A DNA stretch of 64,000 bases from Kaistia defluvii (GTDB taxonomy: Bacteria > Pseudomonadota > Alphaproteobacteria > Rhizobiales > Kaistiaceae). Numbering within the stretch: position 1 is the first letter of the stretch; each line of letters opens with the position of its first letter. The position numbers were made by a program, and so were the translations under genes. Location of the stretch: contig NZ_JAPKNI010000005.1 in assembly GCF_026343955.1 (NCBI RefSeq), positions 124,001 to 188,000 of the forward strand, given 5' to 3'. Below are positions 27,290 through 35,781 of this stretch, piece by piece. The notes beneath the pieces were generated by a model that worked only from the letters and a program-made list of their open reading frames with translations, made no database searches and had not been told where the DNA came from.

Positions 27290-29425
27290 CTATTGCCCGA
27301 CAATGCCAAATTCGATCCTGCGGTTCTGCGCACGCCCGGAAGCCTTGGAGTTGGAGGCAATCGGCCGGCTGCCGCCATAGCCGACAGGATTGAGCCGCTC
27401 GCGCCGGACGCCATCCGCCACCAGATGGTTGACGACAGCGTTGGCCCGCTCGACGCTGAGCGCCTGGTTCTTGCGCGTGCCGCCGGACGAATCGGTGTGC
27501 GCCCCGATCTCGACCGTTGCAATCGGGCAGCGCTGGATCACCGCGGCGATCCGGTCGAGCAGTCCGAAGCTGCTGGGCAGTATGCGCGCGGTCGCGCCGT
27601 CGAACTGAACCTTCTCGCGGTCACTCTCCGCCCGCAGCGCCACCTGGCACTCCGGACCGGACAGCGGGTCGCCACCGACCGCCACCATCAGCGACGGCGC
27701 GAGATCGAAGCCTTCCGGCAGGGTGGCCTTCACCGTCGACTCGATATCGCCGCGCGCGCCCTCGGACACCGCGATGCCGGACAGCGAGAGCTTGTTGTCG
27801 ACGAGATCGAAACGGCCGCCCTGCAATCGGCTGATCGCCTGCAAACCGACATCGACGACGTCGACGAAGTCATCCGGCGCGCCCCCCGCGAGCAGCAGGC
27901 GCAGTTCGATCCGGTCCGGCCCGAATTTCGGGCGCGCCGACGCGATGATCTTCTGCACCACCTCGTCCGTCGGCACATAGCCGCTCAGCATCAAGGTCTC
28001 CGGCGCGCGGGCGGCTGCGAAGACGAAGGGCGAGACGGCGCCCGGCGAAACCGCCGATCGGCGCAGTTCCATGCTGGCCGGCAGCGTCTTCTTCAGCGCT
28101 TCGGTCAGGCTCGAATAGGCCGTGGTCGACACCGCCTCGCCGACGATGTCGTACTGGCGGCCCGTCAGGGAGACGGAGCCCTTGCTCAACGAGGCAAGCT
28201 GCTCCAGCGCGTATTTGAGGGCGCCGATCCAGTCCATCTTCGGATCGCCATCGGCCACGCGCACATGGTCGGTCACGCTCAGATCGGGAAACAGCCGCGC
28301 CGCCGTGCCGAGGATCTCGTCATGCGCCTCCACGGACGGCACATAGCCCGTCAGGACGATGCTGTCGCCGGCGCGATCGGCGCGCCAGACATAGGGATCC
28401 ACCCGCGCCGGCAGCAGGTCGATCGAGCCGATGCCGACGCCGATGGCACGCCGGCTGCGGCGCGCCTCGACCTCGGCCAGCGCCATCTCGTAATCGGCAA
28501 CGGTCTTGGCCTTGCCCTCGATCGAGAGCAGCGATCCGTCGATGGAGAGCGTGCCGGAACTCAATCGCGCCAACTGATAGGCCGCGAAGACGGCCGCGAA
28601 GGAGAAGCCTTCCGGCCCGCCCGAGGCGAGCTGCGTCGCATCGACCATGGGAACCCCGGGGAGCGCCACGGCGAGCGCATCCGCGATATCGCGCCGCACT
28701 GCGACCGAAGGCACATAGCCGGTCTGCTCGATGGACTTGCCGTCATAGGTGACGGTCCAGGTGAAGGCCTTGCTCAGGGGCGGCAGGACACGGACATTGC
28801 GCAACTGCCCGCCGCCCGGAACGGTCGAGGAGATCGCGCGGGCGGCCGAGGCGAAGCGCGTCTCGTCGATGGCGGTTCCGTCAATGGTCAGGCTGGCCCC
28901 CGTCAGCGCGACATGGCCCTTCGCCAGTTCCGCCAGGCGCTTCAGCGCGAAATCCGTCAGGACGAGGAACCCGACCGGCTGCCCCCGCGCGAGCGCCAGA
29001 TTGTTCTCGATCGTGAGATCGGGCATTTCGCGGCTGGCCGCGGCCATCACCGCCAGCCTCGCTTCCTCGGACGGGACAAAGCCCAGGATCCGGACGTGGT
29101 CGCCGTCGCGCGATGCCGACCAGGTGTAGGAAGGCTGAAACGGGATGACGCCGCTTCCGTCGATGACGCGGCCGACACCCCAGACCCGTCCCGCCGATTC
29201 GACCGCGAGGCGCTGTGCCAGCAGGGTTGGCGACGTGCCCATCACCGTGACGGTTCGCCCCCTGATCTTGGCCGACGCCCAGGGCTGGCCGTCGAGAGCC
29301 AGCTGATTGTCGACGCGGGCGCCGATATCGGTCTGAACCTCCCCCACGGTGCTGACAAGGGCCCAGACGGTGAGGAGCGTGACCAGAACCAGGCCGGGAA
29401 CGAGGGAAAGACGAAGGGCGCTCAT
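27290..29425 (-). CDS. OmpA-family protein with four BON-like modules
   Basis: This 711-residue envelope protein has an N-terminal membrane anchor at about residues 7-27. Four tandem modules of about 120-125 residues begin near 100, 221, 346 and 467; each opens with an aromatic strand and a GYVPS-type motif (GFVPSEEAR, GYVPSVAVR, GYVPSVEAH, GYVPTDEVV) and carries BON-like strands. The C-terminal OmpA domain (about 605-710) has the peptidoglycan-binding elements GAHTDSSGG, NQALSVERAN and NRRIEF. The architecture recalls mycobacterial ArfA/OmpATb but is longer. The start has GAGGG five bases upstream. It heads a three-gene operon with a 44-residue TM protein and an HhH protein. Confidence 0.88.
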   Translation of the reverse strand: MSALRLSLVPGLVLVTLLTVWALVSTVGEVQTDIGARVDNQLALDGQPWASAKIRGRTVTVMGTSPTLLAQRLAVESAGRVWGVGRVIDGSGVIPFQPSYTWSASRDGDHVRILGFVPSEEARLAVMAAASREMPDLTIENNLALARGQPVGFLVLTDFALKRLAELAKGHVALTGASLTIDGTAIDETRFASAARAISSTVPGGGQLRNVRVLPPLSKAFTWTVTYDGKSIEQTGYVPSVAVRRDIADALAVALPGVPMVDATQLASGGPEGFSFAAVFAAYQLARLSSGTLSIDGSLLSIEGKAKTVADYEMALAEVEARRSRRAIGVGIGSIDLLPARVDPYVWRADRAGDSIVLTGYVPSVEAHDEILGTAARLFPDLSVTDHVRVADGDPKMDWIGALKYALEQLASLSKGSVSLTGRQYDIVGEAVSTTAYSSLTEALKKTLPASMELRRSAVSPGAVSPFVFAAARAPETLMLSGYVPTDEVVQKIIASARPKFGPDRIELRLLLAGGAPDDFVDVVDVGLQAISRLQGGRFDLVDNKLSLSGIAVSEGARGDIESTVKATLPEGFDLAPSLMVAVGGDPLSGPECQVALRAESDREKVQFDGATARILPSSFGLLDRIAAVIQRCPIATVEIGAHTDSSGGTRKNQALSVERANAVVNHLVADGVRRERLNPVGYGGSRPIASNSKASGRAQNRRIEFGIVGQ

Positions 29426-29637
29426 GGCACCCTCGCGGCCGGCAACCGGCGCCAGTTTCCATGACGCAACCCAGACAACCAGCCTGACCAGGCCCGTTGA
29501 ACCGAGCTGCTCTTCATGTCTTCTCCCTCCCCGCCGTCCAGGTGGTTCGCCCTCGGGGCGCTCCGGTCGAAAGACGATTGCAGGAAGCAATCCTGACCGC
29601 ATTCGCGGTCATCCCGCAAGCAATCCGGCGGCTTCAT

Positions 29638-29657
29638 CCCCGGCAAGCTTGCCGGGG
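29638..29657. repeat. 20-bp perfect palindrome
   Basis: CCCCGGCAAGCTTGCCGGGG is fully self-complementary. It lies 48 bp past the exoR-like stop and about 210 bp before the OmpA start on the same strand. A second small hairpin, GACCGC/GCGGTC around 29595-29610, is close by. With no U-tract it is not a standard terminator; it could be a REP-like unit. Confidence 0.6.
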
Positions 29658-29705
29658 CGATCAGGGAGATAGCGTGTGTTGCGCGAATGTCAGCGCGGAG
29701 AGGCG

Positions 29706-30545
29706 CTACTGAACGGTCTGCGGATTCTTGCCGATCCAGTCATCGGCCATGGCGAGAGCCGTACGACGCTCGGTTTCGGTCGCAACCGAGAAAGCCTGTT
29801 CCTGCAGCTTCATGATCCAGGGATCGCCAGTGCCGGAACGATCCCGCGCGATCGTCAGGAACATCAGTCCGACGACCGGCTGGCGCTTCACGCCATCGCC
29901 CTCGAACAGCATATGGCCGAGCAGCGCCTGGGCGCCGACATTTCCCTTGTCGGCCGCCAGCTTCGCCCAGCGAGCGGCCTGGCGCGGGTCGCGCTCGCCG
30001 CCCTCGCCCTCATAATACATGCGCGCCAGATTGAGCTGGGCGTCCGAGTCACCGAAATAGGACGCGGCGTAGGAAAACATCTGCCGGGCGCGGCTGAAAT
30101 CGGGCTGCACGGTGCTGTTGGGAATCCCGTCGCGGTAATAGGACCCGAGCGCGACGAAAGCATTCGAGACGAAGCGCGCCGAAGGCGCATCCGGATTGTC
30201 GTCGGCATGGGCGTCGGCGATCTCGCTGAACAGCTCGAACGCCTTCATATCGTCCTTGGTGAGACCATCGCCCTCGGCATACATGCGCCCCAGCTTCCAC
30301 TGGGCGACCGCATGGCCCTTGTCGGCGGCAAAGGTCAGCGCTTCGACGGCCGTGGTCTTGTCGCCCTGCTTGTAGGCATTGAAACCGAAGCGGAAGGCCT
30401 CGACCGGCGTCGCGTTGCGATCGAGCGTCCGGGCATCGAGCGCCCAGGCCTGACCGGAGCACGCCCCGAGACCCGCAAGCACACTCATCCCCAAAAGGGC
30501 GACGCCGCCAACCGCGTTACAGATTCGCATAGCACGCCACACCAT
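29706..30545 (-). CDS. exoR: ExoR-like periplasmic Sel1-repeat regulator
   Basis: This 279-residue secreted protein has a signal peptide to about residue 36 (SGQAWA/LDA) and Sel1-like repeats through the rest, for example AAVQWKLGRMYAEGDG-type and AQLNLARMYYEGEGG-type units. The order of blocks, including VALGSYYRDGIPNS and the ending LQEQAFSVATETERRTALAMADD, fits rhizobial ExoR. ExoR holds the ExoS/ChvI two-component system inactive from the periplasm and thereby controls exopolysaccharide and motility. exoS and chvI are not in the window. Starts at 30545 and 30530 are both possible. The call is by pattern memory, not alignment. Confidence 0.75.
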   Translation of the reverse strand: MVWRAMRICNAVGGVALLGMSVLAGLGACSGQAWALDARTLDRNATPVEAFRFGFNAYKQGDKTTAVEALTFAADKGHAVAQWKLGRMYAEGDGLTKDDMKAFELFSEIADAHADDNPDAPSARFVSNAFVALGSYYRDGIPNSTVQPDFSRARQMFSYAASYFGDSDAQLNLARMYYEGEGGERDPRQAARWAKLAADKGNVGAQALLGHMLFEGDGVKRQPVVGLMFLTIARDRSGTGDPWIMKLQEQAFSVATETERRTALAMADDWIGKNPQTVQ

Positions 30546-31082
30546 TCCTGACGCTCGCGCCCGCCATCGGCCAAAGGGCCGCCAGGGTCGCAGGAGCGAA
30601 GTTCCCGCCTTGAGCCGCGAAGACGCAGCGATTTGGATTTTCCCAAATATGGGATTGGTTTCGGGCGATTCCGAGGCCGTTGAAGCTGCGTTCTACTGTT
30701 CGCGCCATCACAGCTACGTGTACCCCTGAAGACCAACGAGAATTTGTACCGACAATACGCAAGGTTTGTCCTATCCGCCCCCGGATGAGGAGGACGGTCG
30801 TTCCACTTTATGGCTGAAAGGCGGCAATTGGGGCGGCCAGCACCGACACGCGACGAGTTGCGAATGCACTGTTGCTCACCCGCAACATGGAATCGTGGAT
30901 CCGGTTGCCGGACTCGCCAAACGGGTATCGGCATGCTGGCCACGCAGACGTCGCGGCACAAAGGGCGCCAAATCGAACAAACAAGGAACACACTCGCATC
31001 CTAGCCCCGGGCGTGGCAAAATTCCGTCTTGATTCGCCGCATCGACCACGCCATTGCAACGGCCACACAGTTACGGATGACC
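30546..31082. other. 537-bp divergent region between exoR-like gene and parE
   Basis: I find no supportable gene. The part from about 30630 to 30770 is relatively A+T-rich and includes TCCCAAATATGGGA near 30650, a small palindrome nested with ATTTGG/CCAAAT; promoters for both directions probably lie here. Short open frames on both strands look like chance products and lack ribosome sites. Confidence 0.4.
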
Positions 31083-33134
31083 ATGGCAGAGATCGACGAC
31101 CTTTTCGGATCCGGTGCGACCGCACGCGTGATCAAGCCCGAAACCGCCCTGCGCGAGGCACCCGCCGCCCCGAGGCGGTCGGCATCGCCAACGCCGAGCG
31201 CGGAGGCGAGCTATTCGGCCGCCGACATCGAAGTCCTCGAAGGGCTGGAGCCGGTGCGGCGCCGCCCCGGCATGTATATCGGCGGTACCGACGAGAAGGC
31301 CCTGCACCACCTCTTCGCCGAGGTAATCGACAACTCGATGGACGAGGCCGTCGCCGGCCATGCGACCTTCATCGATGTCGAGCTCTCCGCCGATGGCAGC
31401 GTCACCGTCACCGACAATGGACGCGGCATCCCGATCGACCCGCATCCGAAGTTCAAGGACAAGTCGGCGCTCGAAGTCATCATGACGACGCTGCATTCGG
31501 GCGGAAAGTTCGATTCCAAGGTTTACGAGACCTCCGGCGGCCTGCACGGCGTCGGCATCTCGGTCGTCAACGCATTGTCCGAAATTCTCGAGGTAGAGGT
31601 CGCGCGCGGCAAGCGCCTGTATCGCCAGACCTTCTCGCGCGGTCACGCGACCTCGAAGCTCGAGGCCGTCGGCGAGGTCCACAACCGTCGCGGCACCAGG
31701 ACGCGCTTCAAGCCGGACGAGCAGATCTTCGGCGTCGGGGCGCATTTCCGACCCGAGCGCCTGTTCGCCATGACCCGGTCCAAGGCCTATCTGTTCGGCG
31801 GCGTCGAGATCCGCTGGACCTGCGCGCCGGAGCTGATCAAGCCCGACGCCGCGACGCCGACGACGGCCGTGTTCCACTTTCCGGCGGGTCTCAAGGACTT
31901 CCTGGCCGCCGAACTCGGCAACGAGAAGATGGTGACCAGCCAGATCTTCGCCGGCCGCACCGACAAGGCCAGCGGCCATGGCGCGGCGGAATGGGCGATC
32001 GCCTGGTATCCGGGCGACGGCTTCGTCCGCTCCTATTGCAACACCATCCCAACGGCCGAGGGCGGCACGCATGAACAGGGCCTGCGCATGGCCCTGCTGC
32101 GTGGCCTCAAATCCTATGCCGACCTCTCCGGCAACAAGCGCGCCTCCGCCATCACCGCCGAGGACGTGATGACGTCCTGTGCGGCGATGCTGTCGGTCTT
32201 CGTGCGCGAGCCGGAATTTGTCGGCCAGACCAAGGACAAGCTCTCGACGGCCGAGGCGACCCGCATCGTCGAGAAGGCGATCGGCGACCCGTTCGACCAT
32301 TGGCTGACCGCCGCGCCGCAGGAGGCCTCGCGCCTGCTCGACTGGGTGATCGAGCGCGCCGAGGAGCGCCTGCGCCGCCGGCAGGAAAAGGAAGTCAACC
32401 GCAAGACGGCGGTGCGCAAGCTGCGCCTGCCGGGCAAGCTGGCCGATTGCAGCCAGACGGCGGCCCAGGGCAGCGAGATCTTCATCGTCGAGGGCGACTC
32501 GGCAGGCGGCTCCGCCAAGCAGGCGCGCAACCGCGCCAGCCAGGCCGTGCTGCCGCTGCGCGGCAAGATCCTCAACGTCGCCAATGCCGGGCGGGAGAAG
32601 CTGGCGCAGAACCAGCAGCTCGCCGACCTGATGCAGGCGCTGGGCGTCGGCGCGCGCAACCATTATCGCGACGACGACCTTCGCTACGACAAGGTCATCA
32701 TCATGACCGATGCCGACGTCGACGGCGCCCATATCGCCTCGCTGCTGATCACCTTCTTCTATCGCGAGATGCCGGAGATGATCGACAAGGGCCATCTCTA
32801 CCTCGCCGTGCCGCCGCTCTACCGCATCAGCCAGGGCGGCAAGACGCTCTATGCGCGCGACGACGATCACAAGGATGAGCTGCTCCGCACCGAATTCAAG
32901 GGCAAGGGCAAGGTCGAGATCGGCCGGTTCAAGGGCCTCGGCGAGATGCTGCCGGCCCAGCTCAAGGAAACGACCATGGAGCCGTCGAAGCGCACCCTGC
33001 TTCGGGTCGGCATCACGGACGGCGACATTTCCGTTACCCAGGACGTCGTCGAGCAGCTGATGGGCAACCGGCCCGAAGAACGCTTCCGCTTCATCCAGGA
33101 GCGGGCGGTGTTCGTGAAGGAACTCGATATCTGA
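31083..33134 (+). CDS. parE: DNA topoisomerase IV subunit B
   Basis: This 683-residue ATPase subunit of topoisomerase IV decatenates daughter chromosomes. The GHKL ATP site is seen as EVIDNSMDEA, then VTDNGRGIPID and SGGLHGVGISVVNA. The Toprim region has IVEGDSAGGSAKQARNR and the DADVDGAHI metal motif. The ending FVKELDI is typical. The start at 31083 (MAEIDDLFGSG) was preferred because GGAT precedes it and ParE proteins of this order open in this style; an ATG two codons earlier and a TTG at 31029 are alternatives. ParE rather than GyrB is judged from length and from the KTAVRKLRLPGKLADC block. Confidence 0.94.
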   Translation: MAEIDDLFGSGATARVIKPETALREAPAAPRRSASPTPSAEASYSAADIEVLEGLEPVRRRPGMYIGGTDEKALHHLFAEVIDNSMDEAVAGHATFIDVELSADGSVTVTDNGRGIPIDPHPKFKDKSALEVIMTTLHSGGKFDSKVYETSGGLHGVGISVVNALSEILEVEVARGKRLYRQTFSRGHATSKLEAVGEVHNRRGTRTRFKPDEQIFGVGAHFRPERLFAMTRSKAYLFGGVEIRWTCAPELIKPDAATPTTAVFHFPAGLKDFLAAELGNEKMVTSQIFAGRTDKASGHGAAEWAIAWYPGDGFVRSYCNTIPTAEGGTHEQGLRMALLRGLKSYADLSGNKRASAITAEDVMTSCAAMLSVFVREPEFVGQTKDKLSTAEATRIVEKAIGDPFDHWLTAAPQEASRLLDWVIERAEERLRRRQEKEVNRKTAVRKLRLPGKLADCSQTAAQGSEIFIVEGDSAGGSAKQARNRASQAVLPLRGKILNVANAGREKLAQNQQLADLMQALGVGARNHYRDDDLRYDKVIIMTDADVDGAHIASLLITFFYREMPEMIDKGHLYLAVPPLYRISQGGKTLYARDDDHKDELLRTEFKGKGKVEIGRFKGLGEMLPAQLKETTMEPSKRTLLRVGITDGDISVTQDVVEQLMGNRPEERFRFIQERAVFVKELDI

Positions 33135-33228
33135 GCGGAAATCCGCCCAGAATACTGGTCGGCCCATGGACGCGGTCGACGCCAAGCGGCTCCGCGCCAG
33201 CGGCCCCGCGCTCCACGGAGGTTCACCG

Positions 33229-33672
33229 ATGACCGTTCGCACGCTTCTCGCCGCCTGCATCCTCACCGCGGCCGCCGCCGCCCCGCTCCATGCCGATCCC
33301 GTCGCGGACAGCGTCGCTGCCCTGGCGCCCTCGATCCAGGATGTCCGCACTGTCGGCGCCTGGGAGAAGGACGGCCACAAGGGAATCTACCGCATCGTCA
33401 TCGACCGCAGCGGGCCCGAGCCCATGGCGCGCCTGTTTGTCCAGTGGCTCGAGCGCGGCGCGGACGGCGCGATGACGCTGTCCCGCAATGTCGACATCAA
33501 GGAGATGGTCGAGCTGAAGCGCAACATCGGCGATTTCGTCGTCGAGGCGGACGCGGACGGCCTCAGCGTCTTCCTGGAGCTGGTCGATCCGGCGGCCGGC
33601 GGCGCCAAGGAGAGCTATGAACTCTTCATCGGCGACGACGAGAGCTATCGTTTCGGGCCGGCCAGCAACTAG
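33229..33672 (+). CDS. Small secreted protein of unknown function
   Basis: This 147-residue protein has a signal peptide of about 22 residues (ending AAPLHA/DPV). The mature part has alternating strands (GIYRIVIDRSGPEPMARLFVQW, then DFVVEADADGLSVFLEL) and an acidic character. A GGAGG site lies eight bases before the ATG at 33229, making the start firm. It follows parE by 94 bp on the same strand and precedes the helicase promoter. I recognise no family; similar short secreted proteins are found in Hyphomicrobiales without assigned function. Confidence 0.75.
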   Translation: MTVRTLLAACILTAAAAAPLHADPVADSVAALAPSIQDVRTVGAWEKDGHKGIYRIVIDRSGPEPMARLFVQWLERGADGAMTLSRNVDIKEMVELKRNIGDFVVEADADGLSVFLELVDPAAGGAKESYELFIGDDESYRFGPASN

Positions 33673-33720
33673 AATTCGGCCTCCAGAAGCGGCAGGATTC
33701 AGCCACTCTTCGCGAAACAA

Positions 33721-33754
33721 TTGACAAGACCACGCAAAATCTCGTATTTGCGTG
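33721..33754 (+). promoter_or_regulatory. Helicase promoter with an inverted repeat across the -10
   Basis: A consensus TTGACA (33721-33726) is followed after 18 bp by TATTTG (33745-33750). A perfect inverted repeat with 8-bp arms, CACGCAAA (33731-33738) and TTTGCGTG (33747-33754), covers the spacer and the -10 box. Its position would allow a repressor to block RNA polymerase, or a hairpin to form at the 5' end of the helicase transcript. The leader would be about 60 nt. Confidence 0.55.
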
Positions 33755-33819
33755 CATCTTTCATCGATGGCGATGCGCCTGTTTGCCGTCCCATCGGGCT
33801 TTGGGCCCCTTTTCAAAAC

Positions 33820-35409
33820 ATGACCTTCTCTACGCTCGGACTGAGCCCGAAAGTGTTGGCTGCCGTTGAGGCAAGCGGATACACCACGCCGACGCCGATC
33901 CAGGCAGAGGCCATCCCGCATGTTCTGGCACGGCGTGACGTTCTGGGAATCGCCCAGACCGGCACCGGCAAGACAGCATCTTTCACGCTTCCGATGATCA
34001 CGCTGCTGGAGCAGGGCCGCGCTCGTGCGCGCATGCCCCGCACGCTGATCCTCGAACCGACCCGCGAACTGGCAGCGCAGGTCGAGGAAAACTTCAACAA
34101 TTATGGCCAGAACCACAAGCTGAACGTCGCCCTACTGATCGGCGGCGTGTCGTTCAACGAGCAGGAAAAGAAGCTCGATCGCGGCGTCGACGTCCTGATC
34201 GCCACGCCGGGCCGCCTGCTCGACCATTGCGAGCGCGGCAAGCTTCTGATGACCGGCGTCGAGATCCTCGTCATCGACGAGGCCGATCGCATGCTCGACA
34301 TGGGCTTCATCCCCGATATCGAGCGCATCGCCAAGCTGATCCCCTTCACGCGCCAGACGCTGTTCTTCTCGGCAACCATGCCGGCGGAAATCCAGCGCCT
34401 CGCCGACACGTTCCTGTCCAACCCGATCCGCATCGAGGTCGCCAAGCCGGCGACCACCGCGAAGACGGTGAAGCAGCTTTTCGTGCATACCGGCCGCGAA
34501 GCCTTCGACAAGCGCGAGACGCTGCGCGAATTGATCCGCAACGCGGTCGACCTGAAGAACGCGATCATCTTCTGCAATCGCAAGCGCGACGTCGCCGTCC
34601 TTGCCCGCTCGCTGGAGAAGCATGGCTTCTCGGTCGGCGCGCTGCATGGCGACATGGATCAGCGCGCCCGCATGGCGACGCTGGACGCGTTCAAGAACAA
34701 CCGCCTGACGCTGCTGGTCGCCAGCGACGTCGCGGCGCGCGGCCTCGACATCCCCGATGTCAGCCACGTGTTCAATTTCGATATCCCGACCCATGCGGAC
34801 GACTATGTCCACCGCATCGGCCGTACCGGCCGCGCCGGACGTTCGGGCACCGCCATCACGCTCGTCGCCCCGTCGGACCAGAAATATCTGTCCGCGATCG
34901 ACAAGCTGACCGGCGATGGCGTCGAGTGGATCGGCGAGCCGGTGACGACGGACGAAGCAGCGGCACCCGCCCCGGCACGCGGCCGTGGCCGCAGCAAGAG
35001 CGACGAGCCGCGCAGCGGCGAGCGCGAGCGCAAGCCGCGCGCATCGCGTTCGAGCGTCGCCCGCCAGGTCGAGAAATCGGCCGAGGAAGCGACAGAGGCC
35101 CAGCCGGTCGCCGCCGAAGCCGCAGCCCCCGAGGCCGCGCCGCAGAAGGCGGAGCCCGAGGCACCGCGCCGCCAGCCCGCCCCGCGCCAGCCCGACGCAG
35201 CCCCCCGCCAGCCGGAGGCACCGCGCCAGCAGGAAGCGGTTCGCCAGCAGCCGGAATCGCCGCGCCGCGACCGCGATCAACGGGATCAGCGCGATCGTCC
35301 CCGTCATGATCGCCGCGACCGGAACGAGCCGGACGACAAGGTGATCGGTCTCGGCGATCACGTGCCGCAGTTCCTGCTGCGCCCGGTCCGCCTGCCGTCC
35401 TCGTCCTGA
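33820..35409 (+). CDS. DEAD-box RNA helicase (RhlE/DeaD type)
   Basis: This 529-residue ATP-dependent RNA helicase has the full motif set: the Q motif PTPIQAEAIP, AQTGTGKT, PTRELA, TPGRLLD, DEADRMLDMGF, SAT, and HRIGRTGRAGR in the second RecA domain. The last 150 residues are low-complexity and rich in Ala, Pro, Gln, Arg and Glu, with PRRQP-type and DRDQRD-type repeats, typical of a disordered RNA-binding tail. It ends in LGDHVPQFLLRPVR. The ATG at 33820 gives MTFSTLGLSPK. No strong ribosome site is present. Relatives are induced by cold and act in ribosome assembly; that role is inferred here. Confidence 0.92.
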   Translation: MTFSTLGLSPKVLAAVEASGYTTPTPIQAEAIPHVLARRDVLGIAQTGTGKTASFTLPMITLLEQGRARARMPRTLILEPTRELAAQVEENFNNYGQNHKLNVALLIGGVSFNEQEKKLDRGVDVLIATPGRLLDHCERGKLLMTGVEILVIDEADRMLDMGFIPDIERIAKLIPFTRQTLFFSATMPAEIQRLADTFLSNPIRIEVAKPATTAKTVKQLFVHTGREAFDKRETLRELIRNAVDLKNAIIFCNRKRDVAVLARSLEKHGFSVGALHGDMDQRARMATLDAFKNNRLTLLVASDVAARGLDIPDVSHVFNFDIPTHADDYVHRIGRTGRAGRSGTAITLVAPSDQKYLSAIDKLTGDGVEWIGEPVTTDEAAAPAPARGRGRSKSDEPRSGERERKPRASRSSVARQVEKSAEEATEAQPVAAEAAAPEAAPQKAEPEAPRRQPAPRQPDAAPRQPEAPRQQEAVRQQPESPRRDRDQRDQRDRPRHDRRDRNEPDDKVIGLGDHVPQFLLRPVRLPSSS

Positions 35410-35510
35410 TCCATCCGGATGCCGCCAGGCGGCATCCATCCATGCCGCCGGGCGGACGGCGGCATGGCGGTGGCGATCGGCGCAGGACGCCCGTCACCCG
35501 GCCGACGAAC

Positions 35511-35547
35511 AGCCCGCCGCCCGCGCCAGCCGCGCGGCGGCTTTTTT
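35511..35547 (+). terminator. Rho-independent terminator of the helicase gene
   Basis: AGCCCGCCGCCCGCG pairs with CGCGCGGCGGCT with one bulge, and a run of six T follows. It is about 100 bp past the helicase stop. Confidence 0.75.
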
Positions 35548-35781
35548 GTATCCAGACTTTTCGAAGCTGGTTTCGAGGTGCCGGCCAAGGCCGGCGCTCT
35601 GACGCGCCGCCCGAGGCGCACCCGCGATCGTTTGAGGGAGAGAACCATCCCCTCTGGCGGCGCGCGGCCTTCGTCCGTCAGCCTGCATCGTCACCGCCGC
35701 CAACCGGCCACGATCGGACGAATCCCTCGCCCGCTTGCGGCAAACGGGTGGCGCGAAGGTCTCCGTGACGCCCGATCGGCC
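35548..35781. other. Intergenic stretch with REP-like remnants
   Basis: No gene is supported. GCCGGCC-AA-GGCCGGC forms a hairpin at 35580-35595. CCCTCGCCCGCTTGCGG at 35724-35740 repeats 17 bp of the 40-bp arms found at 61755-61960, so a degenerate copy of that repeat is likely. Together with the terminator just before it, the whole helicase-to-lipoprotein gap is 372 bp. Confidence 0.5.

Noticed and set aside
30517-30762. 81-codon leftward frame upstream of the exoR-like gene
   Set aside because: No ribosome site, no similarity, and it overlaps the exoR-like start; the region is better explained as promoter space.
30766-31032. 88-codon rightward frame before parE
   Set aside because: Composition is unlike a protein (Cys, His and Arg scattered, no hydrophobic core) and there is no sign of a family; probably chance.
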